NCBI RefSeq assembly: GCF_024758705.1
Contig: NZ_CP096971.1
Span: 2,633,501-2,697,500 of the forward strand
Origin: Sphingomonas sp. SUN019
GTDB lineage: Bacteria > Pseudomonadota > Alphaproteobacteria > Sphingomonadales > Sphingomonadaceae
Direction: 5' to 3'
DNA length: 64,000 nt
Shown piece after piece: positions 49,510 through 58,458 of the stretch. The translations under genes were made by a program, and so were the position numbers. Under the pieces are notes generated by a model. It was given only the letters and a program-made list of their open reading frames with translations, was not told where the DNA came from and searched no databases. Within the stretch, counting starts at the first letter, position 1; each line of letters starts with the position of its first letter.

Positions 49510-49938
49510 TTACAGGATATACCGCAGCCGGATATTCTGCGCCGCGGCGTCGCCGTCCAACGTGAAGCGTGCGGCGGCGAAGCGGGGCGGGCCGAAGCCG
49601 ATTGCGGGGTTGCGGGAGAAGCCGAAGCCTTCCTTCGGGATGCCCGCGAACGTATCCAGCTTTGCATTGCCGTTCTCGTCGTGGATCACGGCGACGGCGT
49701 AATTGCCGCGCGGCAGACCGTCGAAGCTGATCGTGCGGTCGGAGGCGGGGATCGACCGTGTGACGGCGTCGGCATCGTCGACGCAGGCGGGGAAATTGGC
49801 CGGATCGGCAGTCAGGCAGACGCGCAGCAGGCCCTTCGCCGAGCGGACCTTGTCGATGCCGACGTCAAGCCGCGCGACCGGGGTGGCCCCCATCAGGAAC
49901 GTCGCCGCGCTGGCCAGCGCGACCAGCCGCCACGGCAT
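49510..49938 (-). CDS. DUF2141-family exported protein
   Basis: The 142-residue product has a signal peptide (MPWRLVALASAATFLMGATP) and the DUF2141 motifs FDGLPRGNYAVAVIHDENGN, LDTFAGIPKEGFGFSRNP and a final strand pattern. Its first 74 nt overlap the end of the upstream hydroxylase gene, an unusual overlap; an ATG at 49893 would remove the overlap but lose the signal peptide. A second DUF2141-like gene is at 59631. Function unknown. Confidence 0.8.
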   Translation of the reverse strand: MPWRLVALASAATFLMGATPVARLDVGIDKVRSAKGLLRVCLTADPANFPACVDDADAVTRSIPASDRTISFDGLPRGNYAVAVIHDENGNAKLDTFAGIPKEGFGFSRNPAIGFGPPRFAAARFTLDGDAAAQNIRLRYIL

Positions 49939-50665
49939 GGGCGCGCGCGAAATCGCCGATCCCGTCATCGGTGCGGCAGAGGCGATCCCAGAACCGGAAG
50001 TAGAGGCCATAATTGCATCCGTACCGCTCGTGATGACGTTGATGGTGGCTGGCGGTTATGAGCCATGCCCCCAATGGTCCCCTCCACATGAACCGCGGGA
50101 AAACTTCCCAACCCATATGATTGGTGACCCCCATAACGGTCATCACCGCCAGCACCACCCCGAGTGCCGCAACATGAATCGGAATTACGAAGACCAGTAG
50201 CGGAATGGCCACAGCGCCGGTCAGCGATTCGATCGGGTGGAACGCCATCGCCGCCCAGGCGGTGGGCGGGCGGCTGGCGTGATGGACCGCGTGCGCGATG
50301 CGGAACGGCTTCGGACGGTGCATCCAGCGGTGGGTCCAGTAGAACCAGGTGTCGTGCGCGAACAGGTAGAGCAGGATAGATACGGGCAGATACCACAGCG
50401 GATAGTCGGCGACGTCGCTGTAGATCTGCGTCCAGCCGCGATTTTGCCAGCCCCAGGCGACGATCCCGGCGGGGATACCGTAGATCGCGGCGGCGGCCAG
50501 GCTGTACGCGATCTCGCGCCGCATCTGTGCGTCGAGCCCGCGGTAGAGACCGGGATGCCGCACCCGCGTCGCCAGCGCGAAGCCGCCGCTGGTGATGAGA
50601 TAGCGCACGCCGACGATGAGCGTCATCGCGAGCGCGGAGAGCAGGATGGCGAGGGTGACGGTCAC
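49865..50665 (-). CDS. Sterol desaturase / fatty-acid hydroxylase family membrane protein
   Basis: The 266-residue protein has several membrane segments and the three histidine boxes of the family: HDTWFYWTH, HAVHHASR and ASHHQRHH. These should bind a di-iron centre that hydroxylates or desaturates a lipid. The last 40 residues or so are low in family character, as if the frame runs past the usual end. It is divergent from crtY across 86 bp, so a carotenoid- or lipid-modifying hydroxylase is likely, but CrtZ identity is not shown. Confidence 0.85.
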   Translation of the reverse strand: MTVTLAILLSALAMTLIVGVRYLITSGGFALATRVRHPGLYRGLDAQMRREIAYSLAAAAIYGIPAGIVAWGWQNRGWTQIYSDVADYPLWYLPVSILLYLFAHDTWFYWTHRWMHRPKPFRIAHAVHHASRPPTAWAAMAFHPIESLTGAVAIPLLVFVIPIHVAALGVVLAVMTVMGVTNHMGWEVFPRFMWRGPLGAWLITASHHQRHHERYGCNYGLYFRFWDRLCRTDDGIGDFARAHAVAAGRAGQRGDVPDGGHPGRAA

Positions 50666-50751
50666 GGACGAGCGGATACACCGCCGGTCGTGAGCGCGCC
50701 ATGCCCCGCGGGCCTTTCGCGCACACGATCCTTGGGCTAGGCGCTGGGAGG

Positions 50752-51945
50752 ATGCCGACCTCCCAAACTTGTGACCTGGCGATCGTCGGCGGCGGGCTGG
50801 CGGGGTGCCTCATCGCGCTGGCGCTGGCAGAGAAGCGCCCCGACGTGTCGATCCGGCTGATCGAGGCGGGCGAGATGCTGGGCGGCAACCACATCTGGTC
50901 GTTCTTCGACGCCGACGTGGCGAAGGACGATCGCTGGCTGCTGGGCAAGCTCGTCTGCCACGCGTGGCCGGGGTATGACGTGGCGTTTCCGGCGCATTCA
51001 CGCGCATTCACGCAACCCTATTATTCGATCGAGTCCGAGCGGCTTGACGCGGTGGTGCGCGCCGCGCTGCCCGCGGATGCGATCATGACGGGGCGGAAGG
51101 TGTCCGCAACGAGCGCGACCGCGGTGGTCCTGAGCGATGGCGACCGCGTGGAGGCGGGGGGCGTGATCGACGCGCGCGGGGCGGCGGACCTGTCGATGCT
51201 CGAGTGCGGGTGGCAGAAGTTTGTCGGGCGCGAGATCGAGGTGCCGGGCGGGCACGGGCTGGACCGGCCGATCGTGATGGATGCCACCGTCACGCAATAT
51301 GACGGCTATCGCTTCGTCTATTGCCTGCCGTTTTCGCCGACGCGGGTGTTCGTCGAGGATACCTATTATGCCGACAAGCCCGACCTGAACGTTGGCGCGC
51401 TGAACCGGCGGATCGAGGTCTATGCCGAGGCGAAGGGGTGGGCGGTCGCGCCGTCGTGGCCCGCCAATACCCCGCGTCGCGAGGAGCGCGGGGCGTTGCC
51501 GGTGGTGATCGGGGGCGATTTCGAGGCATATTGGCGGTCGGGCGGGGCGAAGGTCGCCAAGGCGGGCGCACGGGCGGGGCTGTTCCATCCGACGACGGGC
51601 TATTCGCTGCCCGATGCGGTGCGGCTGGCGGTGAGGATCGCGCAGACTGGCGATCTGTCGGGCGCTGCGCTGCACGATCTGACGCATGATTATGCGAAGG
51701 CGGCGTGGGACGCGCGGGGCTTCTACCGGATGCTCGACGCGATGCTGTTCCGTGCGGCCGATCCCGATGGGCGTTACCGCGTGCTGGAGCGATTCTATCG
51801 GTTGCGGCCGGGGTTGATCGGGCGATTTTATGCCGGCCGATCGACGACGGCGGACAAGTTGCGCGTCCTCTCGGGCAAGCCGCCGGTGCCGTTCTGGCGC
51901 GCGATCGGGGTGGTCAGGGCACACAGAGCAAAGGCTGGTAAATGA
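50752..51945 (+). CDS. crtY: Lycopene beta-cyclase CrtY
   Basis: CrtY closes the two rings of lycopene to make beta-carotene. The 397-residue protein has the FAD-binding start CDLAIVGGGLAGCLIALALA, then NHIWSFFD, QPYYSIESERL and FHPTTGYSLPDAV, a diagnostic CrtY motif. The ATG at 50752 is almost on its GGGAGG site, so a slightly different start cannot be excluded. It leads the four-gene crt operon. Confidence 0.95.
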   Translation: MPTSQTCDLAIVGGGLAGCLIALALAEKRPDVSIRLIEAGEMLGGNHIWSFFDADVAKDDRWLLGKLVCHAWPGYDVAFPAHSRAFTQPYYSIESERLDAVVRAALPADAIMTGRKVSATSATAVVLSDGDRVEAGGVIDARGAADLSMLECGWQKFVGREIEVPGGHGLDRPIVMDATVTQYDGYRFVYCLPFSPTRVFVEDTYYADKPDLNVGALNRRIEVYAEAKGWAVAPSWPANTPRREERGALPVVIGGDFEAYWRSGGAKVAKAGARAGLFHPTTGYSLPDAVRLAVRIAQTGDLSGAALHDLTHDYAKAAWDARGFYRMLDAMLFRAADPDGRYRVLERFYRLRPGLIGRFYAGRSTTADKLRVLSGKPPVPFWRAIGVVRAHRAKAGK

Positions 51946-53417
51946 AGAGTGCGATCGTCGTCGGGGCCGGGTTCGGCGGGCTGGCGCTTGCGATCCGGCT
52001 GCAATCCGCGGGGGTCGCGACGACGATCGTGGAGGGTCGCGACAAGGCGGGGGGGCGCGCTTATTTCTGGGAGCGTGACGGGTTCACCTTCGATGCGGGG
52101 CCGACCGTCATCACCGATCCCGATTGCCTGAAGGAATTGTGGGCGCTGTCGGGGCGCGACATGGCGGACGACGTGACGCTCGATCCGGTCACGCCATTCT
52201 ATCGGCTGAACTGGCCCGATGGGACGAACTTCGATTACACCAACGACGACAGCATCCTGCTGGCCGAGATCGCCAAGCTGAACCCGGACGATGTGGCGGG
52301 GTATCGCAAGTTCCTCGATTACTCCGCGGGGGTTTTCCACGAAGGCTATGAGAAGCTCGGGAAGGTCGCGTTTCTCGACTTCGCGTCGATGATCAAGGCC
52401 GCGCCGAGCCTGATGAAATATCAGGCGTGGCGGTCGGTCTATTCGATCGTGTCGAGCTTCGTGAAGTCGGAGAAACTGCGCGAGGCGCTCAGCTTCCACA
52501 CGCTGCTGGTCGGTGGCAATCCGATGACGACCAGCGCGATCTATGCGCTGATCCACAAGCTGGAACGCGACGGCGGGGTGTGGTTCGCGCGCGGCGGGAC
52601 CAACCGGCTGATCGCGGGCATGGTCGCGCAGTTCGAGCGGCTGGGCGGGGTGATCCGGCTGGGCGATCCGGTGACGAACATCGAGACGATCGGCGACCGC
52701 GTGACCGGCGTGGAAACCGCGAGCGGCTGGCGGCAGCATACCGACATGATCGCGGCGAACAGCGACATCGTGCATACGTACCGCGATCTGCTGCGCGGAT
52801 CGGGCGCGGCGCGGCGGTCGGCAGAGAAACTGGAGCGGAAGAGCTATTCGCCGTCGCTTTTCGTGACGCATTTCGGGATCAAGGGGACGTGGCCGGGCAT
52901 CCCGCACCACATGATCCTGTTCGGCCCGCGCTATAAGGGGTTGCTGGACGACATCTATACCCATGGGACGGTGCCGGAGGATTTCTCGCTCTATCTGCAC
53001 CACCCGACCGTCACCGATCCCGCGCTGGCGCCCGAGGGATGTTCGACCTTCTACGTGCTCGCGCCCGTGCCGCATCAGGGCAAGTTCCCCGAGGATTGGG
53101 ACCGCATCGCGCCGATCCTGGAGAAGCGTATCCTGGACGAGATCGGGCGGCGGCTGATCCCCGACATCCACGACAGGATCGTGACCAAGTTCAGTTATAC
53201 ACCGAAGGACTTTGCGCACGACCTGAACGCGCATCTGGGGAGCGCGTTTTCGCTGGAGCCGACGTTGCTGCAGAGCGCCTATTTCCGGGTGCATAACCGT
53301 GATGACGCGATCCCGAACCTGTATTTCGTGGGCGCGGGGACGCATCCGGGGGCGGGGATTCCGGGCGTCGTCGGGAGTGCGAAGGCGACGGCTGCGCTGA
53401 TGCTGGAGGGGGTGTGA
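51942..53417 (+). CDS. crtI: Phytoene desaturase CrtI
   Basis: CrtI introduces the double bonds that turn phytoene into lycopene. The 491-residue protein starts VVGAGFGGLALAIRLQSAG with GRDKAGGRAYFWE, the FAD-binding region, and ends NLYFVGAGTHPGAGIPGVVG, the CrtI C-terminal signature. The start overlaps the crtY stop by ATGA. Confidence 0.96.
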   Translation: MKSAIVVGAGFGGLALAIRLQSAGVATTIVEGRDKAGGRAYFWERDGFTFDAGPTVITDPDCLKELWALSGRDMADDVTLDPVTPFYRLNWPDGTNFDYTNDDSILLAEIAKLNPDDVAGYRKFLDYSAGVFHEGYEKLGKVAFLDFASMIKAAPSLMKYQAWRSVYSIVSSFVKSEKLREALSFHTLLVGGNPMTTSAIYALIHKLERDGGVWFARGGTNRLIAGMVAQFERLGGVIRLGDPVTNIETIGDRVTGVETASGWRQHTDMIAANSDIVHTYRDLLRGSGAARRSAEKLERKSYSPSLFVTHFGIKGTWPGIPHHMILFGPRYKGLLDDIYTHGTVPEDFSLYLHHPTVTDPALAPEGCSTFYVLAPVPHQGKFPEDWDRIAPILEKRILDEIGRRLIPDIHDRIVTKFSYTPKDFAHDLNAHLGSAFSLEPTLLQSAYFRVHNRDDAIPNLYFVGAGTHPGAGIPGVVGSAKATAALMLEGV

Positions 53418-53995
53418 AGCGGCTTGCTGTGTATTGCGGGTCCGCCACGCCCAGAGATCCGATGTATCTGGAGATCGCTCGTGAAGTCGGCCGTACCCTC
53501 GCCGAGCGTGGGATCGGCGTCGTTTACGGCGGCGGGCGGTTGGGGCTGATGGGGGCGATCGCCGACAGTGCGCTGGCGGCCGGGGGTGAGGTGATCGGGG
53601 TGATCCCGCAGGCGCTGGTCGATGCCGAGGTTGCGCATCGTGGCCTCACCGAATTGCACGTCGTGGGCGGGATGCATGAGCGGAAGGCCCGCTTCACCGA
53701 TCTGGCGGACGGGTTCGTGACGATCCCCGGGGGCACGGGGACGATGGACGAATTGTGGGAGGCGCTGAGCTGGGCGCAGCTTGGCTATCACGCCGATCCG
53801 GTCGGGTTGCTGAACGCGGCGGGTTATTACGATCACCTGATCGCGTTCTGGGAAAAGATGGGCGAGGTGGGGTTCCTGCGCGCGCAGCACCGCGATCTGC
53901 TGATCGTGGCGGATACGCTGGACGTGCTGCTGGAGCGGATGAGCGCGCACGTGCCGACGCAGCCGATCGTGCGGATGAGCGCGGCGGATCTGTGA
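53414..53995 (+). CDS. LOG-family protein (cytokinin-type nucleotide phosphoribohydrolase)
   Basis: The 193-residue product has the family motifs VYCGSA, GVVYGGGRLGLMGAIADSAL, MHERKARF and IPGGTGTMDELWEA with the PGGxGTxxE signature. Characterised members cut AMP or cytokinin nucleotides to free base and ribose phosphate; older annotations say lysine decarboxylase. It lies inside the carotenoid operon, with GTGA overlaps on both sides. The functional link to carotenoids is unknown. Confidence 0.92.
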   Translation: MKRLAVYCGSATPRDPMYLEIAREVGRTLAERGIGVVYGGGRLGLMGAIADSALAAGGEVIGVIPQALVDAEVAHRGLTELHVVGGMHERKARFTDLADGFVTIPGGTGTMDELWEALSWAQLGYHADPVGLLNAAGYYDHLIAFWEKMGEVGFLRAQHRDLLIVADTLDVLLERMSAHVPTQPIVRMSAADL

Positions 53996-54918
53996 GTGAT
54001 CGAGCTGCGCTGGTAGCCGCCGCACGCGCATCGATCGCGCGAGGGTCGAAGAGTTTTGCGGTGGCGTCGAAGCTGTTCGACCGGGCGACGCGCGAGCGGG
54101 CGTGGCTGCTGTATGCGTGGTGCCGGGCGTGTGACGACGCGGTCGACGGGCAGGATCATGGGCATGGGATGACGCACGTCGCCGACGTCGAGGCGCGTCT
54201 CGACGACGTTCGCGTGAAGACCGAGGTGGCGCTGGCGGGGGAAGTCGTCGGAGAACCGGCGTTCGATGCGTTGCGCATCGTTGTTGCGGAAACGGGCATT
54301 CCGGCGCGATTCGTGCGCGATGTGATCGCGGGGTTCGCGCTGGATGCGGCGGAGTGGCGGCCGCGGTCGGAGGATGACCTGTATCGGTACTGCTACCATG
54401 TCGCGGGCGCGGTGGGGTGCATGATGGCGGTGGTGATGGGGGTGTCGCCCGACGACGAGGCGACGCTGGACCGGGCGTGCGACCTGGGGCTGGCGTTCCA
54501 GCTGGCCAATATCGCGCGCGATATCGAGGAGGATGACCGGGTTGGGCGGTGCTATGTTCCCGAGGAGTGGCTGGTCGAGATGGATATGCCGCCTGGGCAG
54601 CATATGAAGCCGCCGTTCCGCGATCGGCTGGCGGTGCTGGCGCGGCGGCTGGCGGCCCGTGCGGCGCTGCATGAGGACAGCGCACGGGTTGGGGCGGCGC
54701 GGCTGCCGTACCGGTCGCGCTGGGCGGTGCTGGCGGCGGCGGGGATTTACGGCGACATTGCGCGCAAGGTCGCGGCGGGCGGAGGCCATGCGTGGGATCA
54801 CCGGGTGACGACAAGCGCAGCGGAGAAGGCGGCGTGGATTGCGCGGTCGGGGGTCGCGGCGCTGCGGCCGGTAACGGAGAGTCCGCGCGATGCGATGTTG
54901 TGGACAAGGCCGCGTTAA
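53992..54918 (+). CDS. crtB: Phytoene synthase CrtB
   Basis: CrtB joins two geranylgeranyl diphosphates to phytoene. The 308-residue protein has the first Asp-rich motif in YAWCRACDDAVDG and the second in AFQLANIARDIEEDDRVGR, plus YRYCYHVAGAVGCMM. GTG at 53992 overlaps the LOG gene stop. The substrate-producing crtE is not in the window. Confidence 0.96.
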   Translation: MSDRAALVAAARASIARGSKSFAVASKLFDRATRERAWLLYAWCRACDDAVDGQDHGHGMTHVADVEARLDDVRVKTEVALAGEVVGEPAFDALRIVVAETGIPARFVRDVIAGFALDAAEWRPRSEDDLYRYCYHVAGAVGCMMAVVMGVSPDDEATLDRACDLGLAFQLANIARDIEEDDRVGRCYVPEEWLVEMDMPPGQHMKPPFRDRLAVLARRLAARAALHEDSARVGAARLPYRSRWAVLAAAGIYGDIARKVAAGGGHAWDHRVTTSAAEKAAWIARSGVAALRPVTESPRDAMLWTRPR

Positions 54919-54966
54919 CCGGAATCGAACAGGCGTGCGTAACGGGAACCGCCTACAAACTACCGT

Positions 54967-55176
54967 ATGACCCGGCTCTCGCTATCGCTGACCCGTGCGC
55001 TGGAGAAGGGGCGCGTCCTGCGCAGCCCCCCGACGCGCGCGACGCTGTTGGCGACGTTGCTGCGCAAGCGCGCGACGGCGCACGATCAGGGGGCGGCGGA
55101 CCTGGAGGCGATGTTGCGCGACCAGATTCGGTGGGCGTTGCCGATCGAAGGTGGGCCGATCGAGCGCGGGGAGTAA
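54967..55176 (+). CDS. Small hypothetical protein (69 aa)
   Basis: The product starts MTRLSLSLTRALEKGRVLRS and is basic, with a short helix-rich middle. No family recognised. It follows crtB by 48 nt and has no clear ribosome site, so it may or may not be translated. Frame and GC bias are consistent with coding. Confidence 0.45.
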   Translation: MTRLSLSLTRALEKGRVLRSPPTRATLLATLLRKRATAHDQGAADLEAMLRDQIRWALPIEGGPIERGE

Positions 55177-55189
55177 CGGCGCCTTCCTC

Positions 55190-55295
55190 ACCACCCCGGC
55201 GAAAGCCGGGGTCCAGTTGCAGCGTCTTATGGGGCGCGGTCTGCGCTCTCTCACGAAAAACTTGGCAACTGGGCCCCGGCTTTCGCCGGGGTGGT
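55190..55295. repeat. Palindromic intergenic repeat with CCCCGGCGAAAGCCGGGG core
   Basis: The 31-nt arms at 55190-55220 and 55265-55295 are complementary with one mismatch (T/C). Each arm is itself a hairpin (CCCCGGC-GAAA-GCCGGGG). It lies between the small gene and phoD, which converge. It is likely a sphingomonad repeat and may also stop transcription from both sides. Confidence 0.9.
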
Positions 55296-55306
55296 AGCAG
55301 GGAGTG

Positions 55307-56932
55307 TTACGCCTCCATCTTCGCCCGTCCGCGCCGCACCGTTGCGGTGTGCCCCACGCTCGCCCGCGGCGTCCGCGACTTGATCGTGTCGACGAACAGC
55401 CAGTCGTTGGTGACGCGGTCGGGGGTGAGGGTCATCGCCATATAGCCGCGGCGTGAGGTGTCGCACCATTTTAGCTCGGGGTTCGCGGCGACCATCGCCT
55501 TTGCGACGACCTTCGGATCGGCGGCCAGCGCGCTTTCGTAGCCGGGCGAGGTCACGCCCTGGCCGGCGAATTCGACCCCGACCGCGGAGCCTTGCGCCAG
55601 GTCGTAGGCCCAGGCGTTGTGGCTGTCGCCGCTGATGACGATCAGATTGGCCTGCGCGGCCTGCGCCGCATTCAGGAACCGCGCGCGGGCCTCGGGATAG
55701 CCGCCCCAACCGTCTAGATTGGAGGGCAGGCCCGCTTTCGCCGCCATGATCGCCCGGTCGACATAGGCGCGGGCGCGCGGGTTGTTCTCGGTCAGCCAGT
55801 CGCGCGCCTGCGGCGGGGTGCTGGTATTGCCCATGATCGTGCCGAAGCCGACCACCTGCCAGCGTTTCCCCGCCTGCACCGATTTGCGCATCGCGTGCGC
55901 CAGCCAAGCCTCCTGCGTGGTGCCCATCATCGTCGCGGTGGGATCGCGCCATGCGCCGTCGCGGAAGGCGGCGAGCGCGCGGGCCGGATCGGGGCCGACC
56001 GCGATATCCTCGATCTCATGCTGATGCGTGCGCGCGAGCAGGCGGGTTTCGGTGCGAAACAGCGTGCCGAGCGTGCCGATGTCGTAGGATTCCCATGCCT
56101 CGTCCGACACGGGCATCCATTCGCGATACGCCTGGATCGCGGCGGCGCGGCGCGTGTTCCAGTCGCCTTCCTTGGCCGGATCGTGATTCTGCGCCCCCCC
56201 CTCCCAGCTGTCGTTGGCGCTTTCGTGGTCGTCCCACTGCGCGATCATGGCGAATTTCGCGTGCAGCGCCTGCAAATCGGGATCGGCGCGGTAGCTGGCG
56301 TAGCGCAGGCGATAGTCGGCGAGGTGGATGATCTCTGTCGCGGGCAGCGGCACGCGGCCGGGGATCGCGTCCTTGGTCGCGGGATAATTGTTCGGCGCAT
56401 ACTCGTAGAAATAGTCGCCGAGGTGGACGCAGAGGTCGATGTCGTCGCGCGCAGCGGCGTGGGCGTAGGCGTTGAAGAAGCCGAAGCCGATGTTCGAGCA
56501 GCTGAAGATCGCGGTGCGGAACTGGCGCGCGCGGTCGTCGGGCAGGGTCTTTGCGGTGCCGACGGGGGACATCGCGCCGTCGGGGGCGACGAAGCGATAG
56601 TGGTAAATGCGGCCGGGCAGCAGGCCGGATACCGTGATCTTCGCGGTCCAGTCACGCCACGCGCCGGTGGTCATCGCGCCGCCGCCCGCGACGCGGGAGA
56701 AGTCGGGCGTTTCGCTCGCCTCCACCTTCAGCGTCGCCGAATCGCCGCTGGCGGGGACGTAGCGGGTCCAGAACAGCATCGCGTCGGGGCCGGGTTCACC
56801 GCTGGCCACCGAATGCGTGAAGCCGCGCGCGGCGCTGATCGTCGGGGTCTGCGCAAAGCCGGGAATGGAGAACGCGCCCAGCCCGAGCGTGCCGGTGGTC
56901 AGCAAAGAGCGGCGGCTGACGAACTGCGTCAT
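55307..56932 (-). CDS. phoD: PhoD-family alkaline phosphatase/phosphodiesterase
   Basis: The 541-residue protein has a Tat signal (SRRSLLTTGTLGLGAFSIPG), so it is exported folded. The PhoD N-terminal domain starts FTHSVASGEPGPDAMLFWTR. Metal-binding motifs CVHLGDYFYEY, AQWDDHESANDSWEGG and ISGDSHNAWAYDLAQG are intact. It releases phosphate from organic esters, usually under phosphate starvation. No pho box was identified upstream. It is divergent from the glycosyltransferase at 57031. Confidence 0.93.
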   Translation of the reverse strand: MTQFVSRRSLLTTGTLGLGAFSIPGFAQTPTISAARGFTHSVASGEPGPDAMLFWTRYVPASGDSATLKVEASETPDFSRVAGGGAMTTGAWRDWTAKITVSGLLPGRIYHYRFVAPDGAMSPVGTAKTLPDDRARQFRTAIFSCSNIGFGFFNAYAHAAARDDIDLCVHLGDYFYEYAPNNYPATKDAIPGRVPLPATEIIHLADYRLRYASYRADPDLQALHAKFAMIAQWDDHESANDSWEGGAQNHDPAKEGDWNTRRAAAIQAYREWMPVSDEAWESYDIGTLGTLFRTETRLLARTHQHEIEDIAVGPDPARALAAFRDGAWRDPTATMMGTTQEAWLAHAMRKSVQAGKRWQVVGFGTIMGNTSTPPQARDWLTENNPRARAYVDRAIMAAKAGLPSNLDGWGGYPEARARFLNAAQAAQANLIVISGDSHNAWAYDLAQGSAVGVEFAGQGVTSPGYESALAADPKVVAKAMVAANPELKWCDTSRRGYMAMTLTPDRVTNDWLFVDTIKSRTPRASVGHTATVRRGRAKMEA

Positions 56933-57030
56933 TGAGAATCCCCTTTACGATACGCGTCTGGAGCGCCTTGGCCTGCGAACGTGACAGAACGGCGTCGACG
57001 CGGCGAGAGCGATTCTCTACCGGCGCGGCG

Positions 57031-58458
57031 ATGATGGTCCGCGCGATCGATCGATACCGGTTGCTGATCCTGTTGCTGGTCGCCGTGGCGGCGCGCGCGG
57101 CGACGTTCGGCGATCCGGTGGTTCATGTCGACGAGGATTTCTATTTCGCGGCCGCGGATGCGATGTGGCGCGGGGCGGTGCCGTATCTGGATGTGTGGGA
57201 CAGGAAGCCGGTGGGACTGTTCCTGCTGTACATGCCGCCCGCGGCGCTGCCGTTCTGGTGGGGCATCTGGGCGTATCAGGCGATGGCGCTGGGCGCGGTC
57301 GTGGGGACGGCGTGGATCGTCGGGCGGATCGCGATGCGCGCCGGGTGGGGGCGTGGCGCGACACTGGCCGGGGTCGCCTATATCCTTTGGCTGAACGTGG
57401 CGGGCGGGCAGGGCGGGCAATCGCCGGTGTTCTACAATTTCCCGATGGCGGCGGCGGCGTTGCTGATCGTAAGCAATCCGGCGCGGCGCTGGTGGCGCGA
57501 TGCGGCGGCGATGGCGCTGGTCGGCACCGCGTTGACGATCAAGACGTCGGCGGTGTTCGAAGGCGCGTTCTTCGGGCTGTGGATCATCGTGCATGACTGG
57601 CGCAACGGACGGGCGCCGATGCTGCTGGCGATGCGCGCTGTGGGGCTGGCGGCGCTGGCGTTCGCGCCGACTGCGGGGATCGTGGCCTATTACCGGGCGC
57701 TCGGCGCGCTCGACGCCTTCTGGTTTGCGAACCTGTGGTCGATCATGGGGCGGAACAGCGATCCGCCGCACGAACGCTGGGGCAATCTGGCGAAACTGGT
57801 TCTGTTGCTGTCGCCGCTCGCCGCGATGGCGTTTGCGGCGCGTGGGACCGCTGCAGGCGGGACGGGCGAGGGCAGGCGGTTTGCGATCCTGTGGGCGGCG
57901 ACGGCGCTGTTCGGCGTGTTCGTGATCGGCGGCTGGTTCGATCATTATGCCCTGCCCGCCGTGGCGCCGCTGGCGGTGTGCGCAGCGCGATTCCTGGGCG
58001 CGCGATTCTGGGGCGCGAGACGGGGCGCGGGGTTGGCGATCCTGGGCGTCGTCGCGCTGGCCGGGCAGATCACAATCGTCGTCAATCGCGTCATGCGCGG
58101 AGGGCCGGGCGAATTTGCGGCGTTGGCGACGGCGGTGGGGCGCGGGCCGGGGTGCCTGTGGGTCTATTCGGGGACGACGAAACTGTATCCGGCGACCGGG
58201 CGCTGCCGCGTGACGCGCTATGTCTTTCCCAGCCATTTGTACCGGACGCGTGAGACCGGCGCGATCGGGGTCGACCAGGAGGCCGAGGTGCGCCGCGTGC
58301 TGGCGGTGAAACCGGCGGTGATCGTGATGCGGCCGCTGTCGATCGGCGAGCGGCCCGAGATACGCGCGATCGTTATCGCGGCGGTGGCGCGGGACTATCG
58401 GCTGGCCGCGCGGACGCCGCTGGGGAACGAGATGATTTCGGTGTTCAAGCGGCGGTGA
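57031..58458 (+). CDS. GT-C-type membrane glycosyltransferase-like protein
   Basis: The 475-residue protein has about 9-11 membrane segments. The first external loop carries VHVDEDFYFAAADAMWRG, an acidic motif typical of the GT-C (PMT-like) fold, followed by WDRKPVGLFLLYMP. It probably uses a lipid-linked sugar to modify lipid A, a polysaccharide or a protein. The start is the first of two adjacent ATGs (57031, 57034). Its end overlaps the GT4 gene on the other strand by 14 nt. Confidence 0.83.
   Translation: MMVRAIDRYRLLILLLVAVAARAATFGDPVVHVDEDFYFAAADAMWRGAVPYLDVWDRKPVGLFLLYMPPAALPFWWGIWAYQAMALGAVVGTAWIVGRIAMRAGWGRGATLAGVAYILWLNVAGGQGGQSPVFYNFPMAAAALLIVSNPARRWWRDAAAMALVGTALTIKTSAVFEGAFFGLWIIVHDWRNGRAPMLLAMRAVGLAALAFAPTAGIVAYYRALGALDAFWFANLWSIMGRNSDPPHERWGNLAKLVLLLSPLAAMAFAARGTAAGGTGEGRRFAILWAATALFGVFVIGGWFDHYALPAVAPLAVCAARFLGARFWGARRGAGLAILGVVALAGQITIVVNRVMRGGPGEFAALATAVGRGPGCLWVYSGTTKLYPATGRCRVTRYVFPSHLYRTRETGAIGVDQEAEVRRVLAVKPAVIVMRPLSIGERPEIRAIVIAAVARDYRLAARTPLGNEMISVFKRR

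Noticed and set aside
53279..54907. Minus-strand frame of 542 codons over LOG and crtB
   Set aside because: It is a shadow of well-identified genes and has no motif of its own.
51942..54918. A frameshift in the crt operon because a foreign-looking gene lies inside
   Set aside because: All four frames are intact with family start and end motifs and exact 4-nt overlaps, so the LOG gene is a true operon member.
56929..58236. Minus-strand frame of 435 codons opposite the GT-C-like gene
   Set aside because: It has a highly charged R/H/Q product without family likeness; the plus-strand frame has clear membrane segments.
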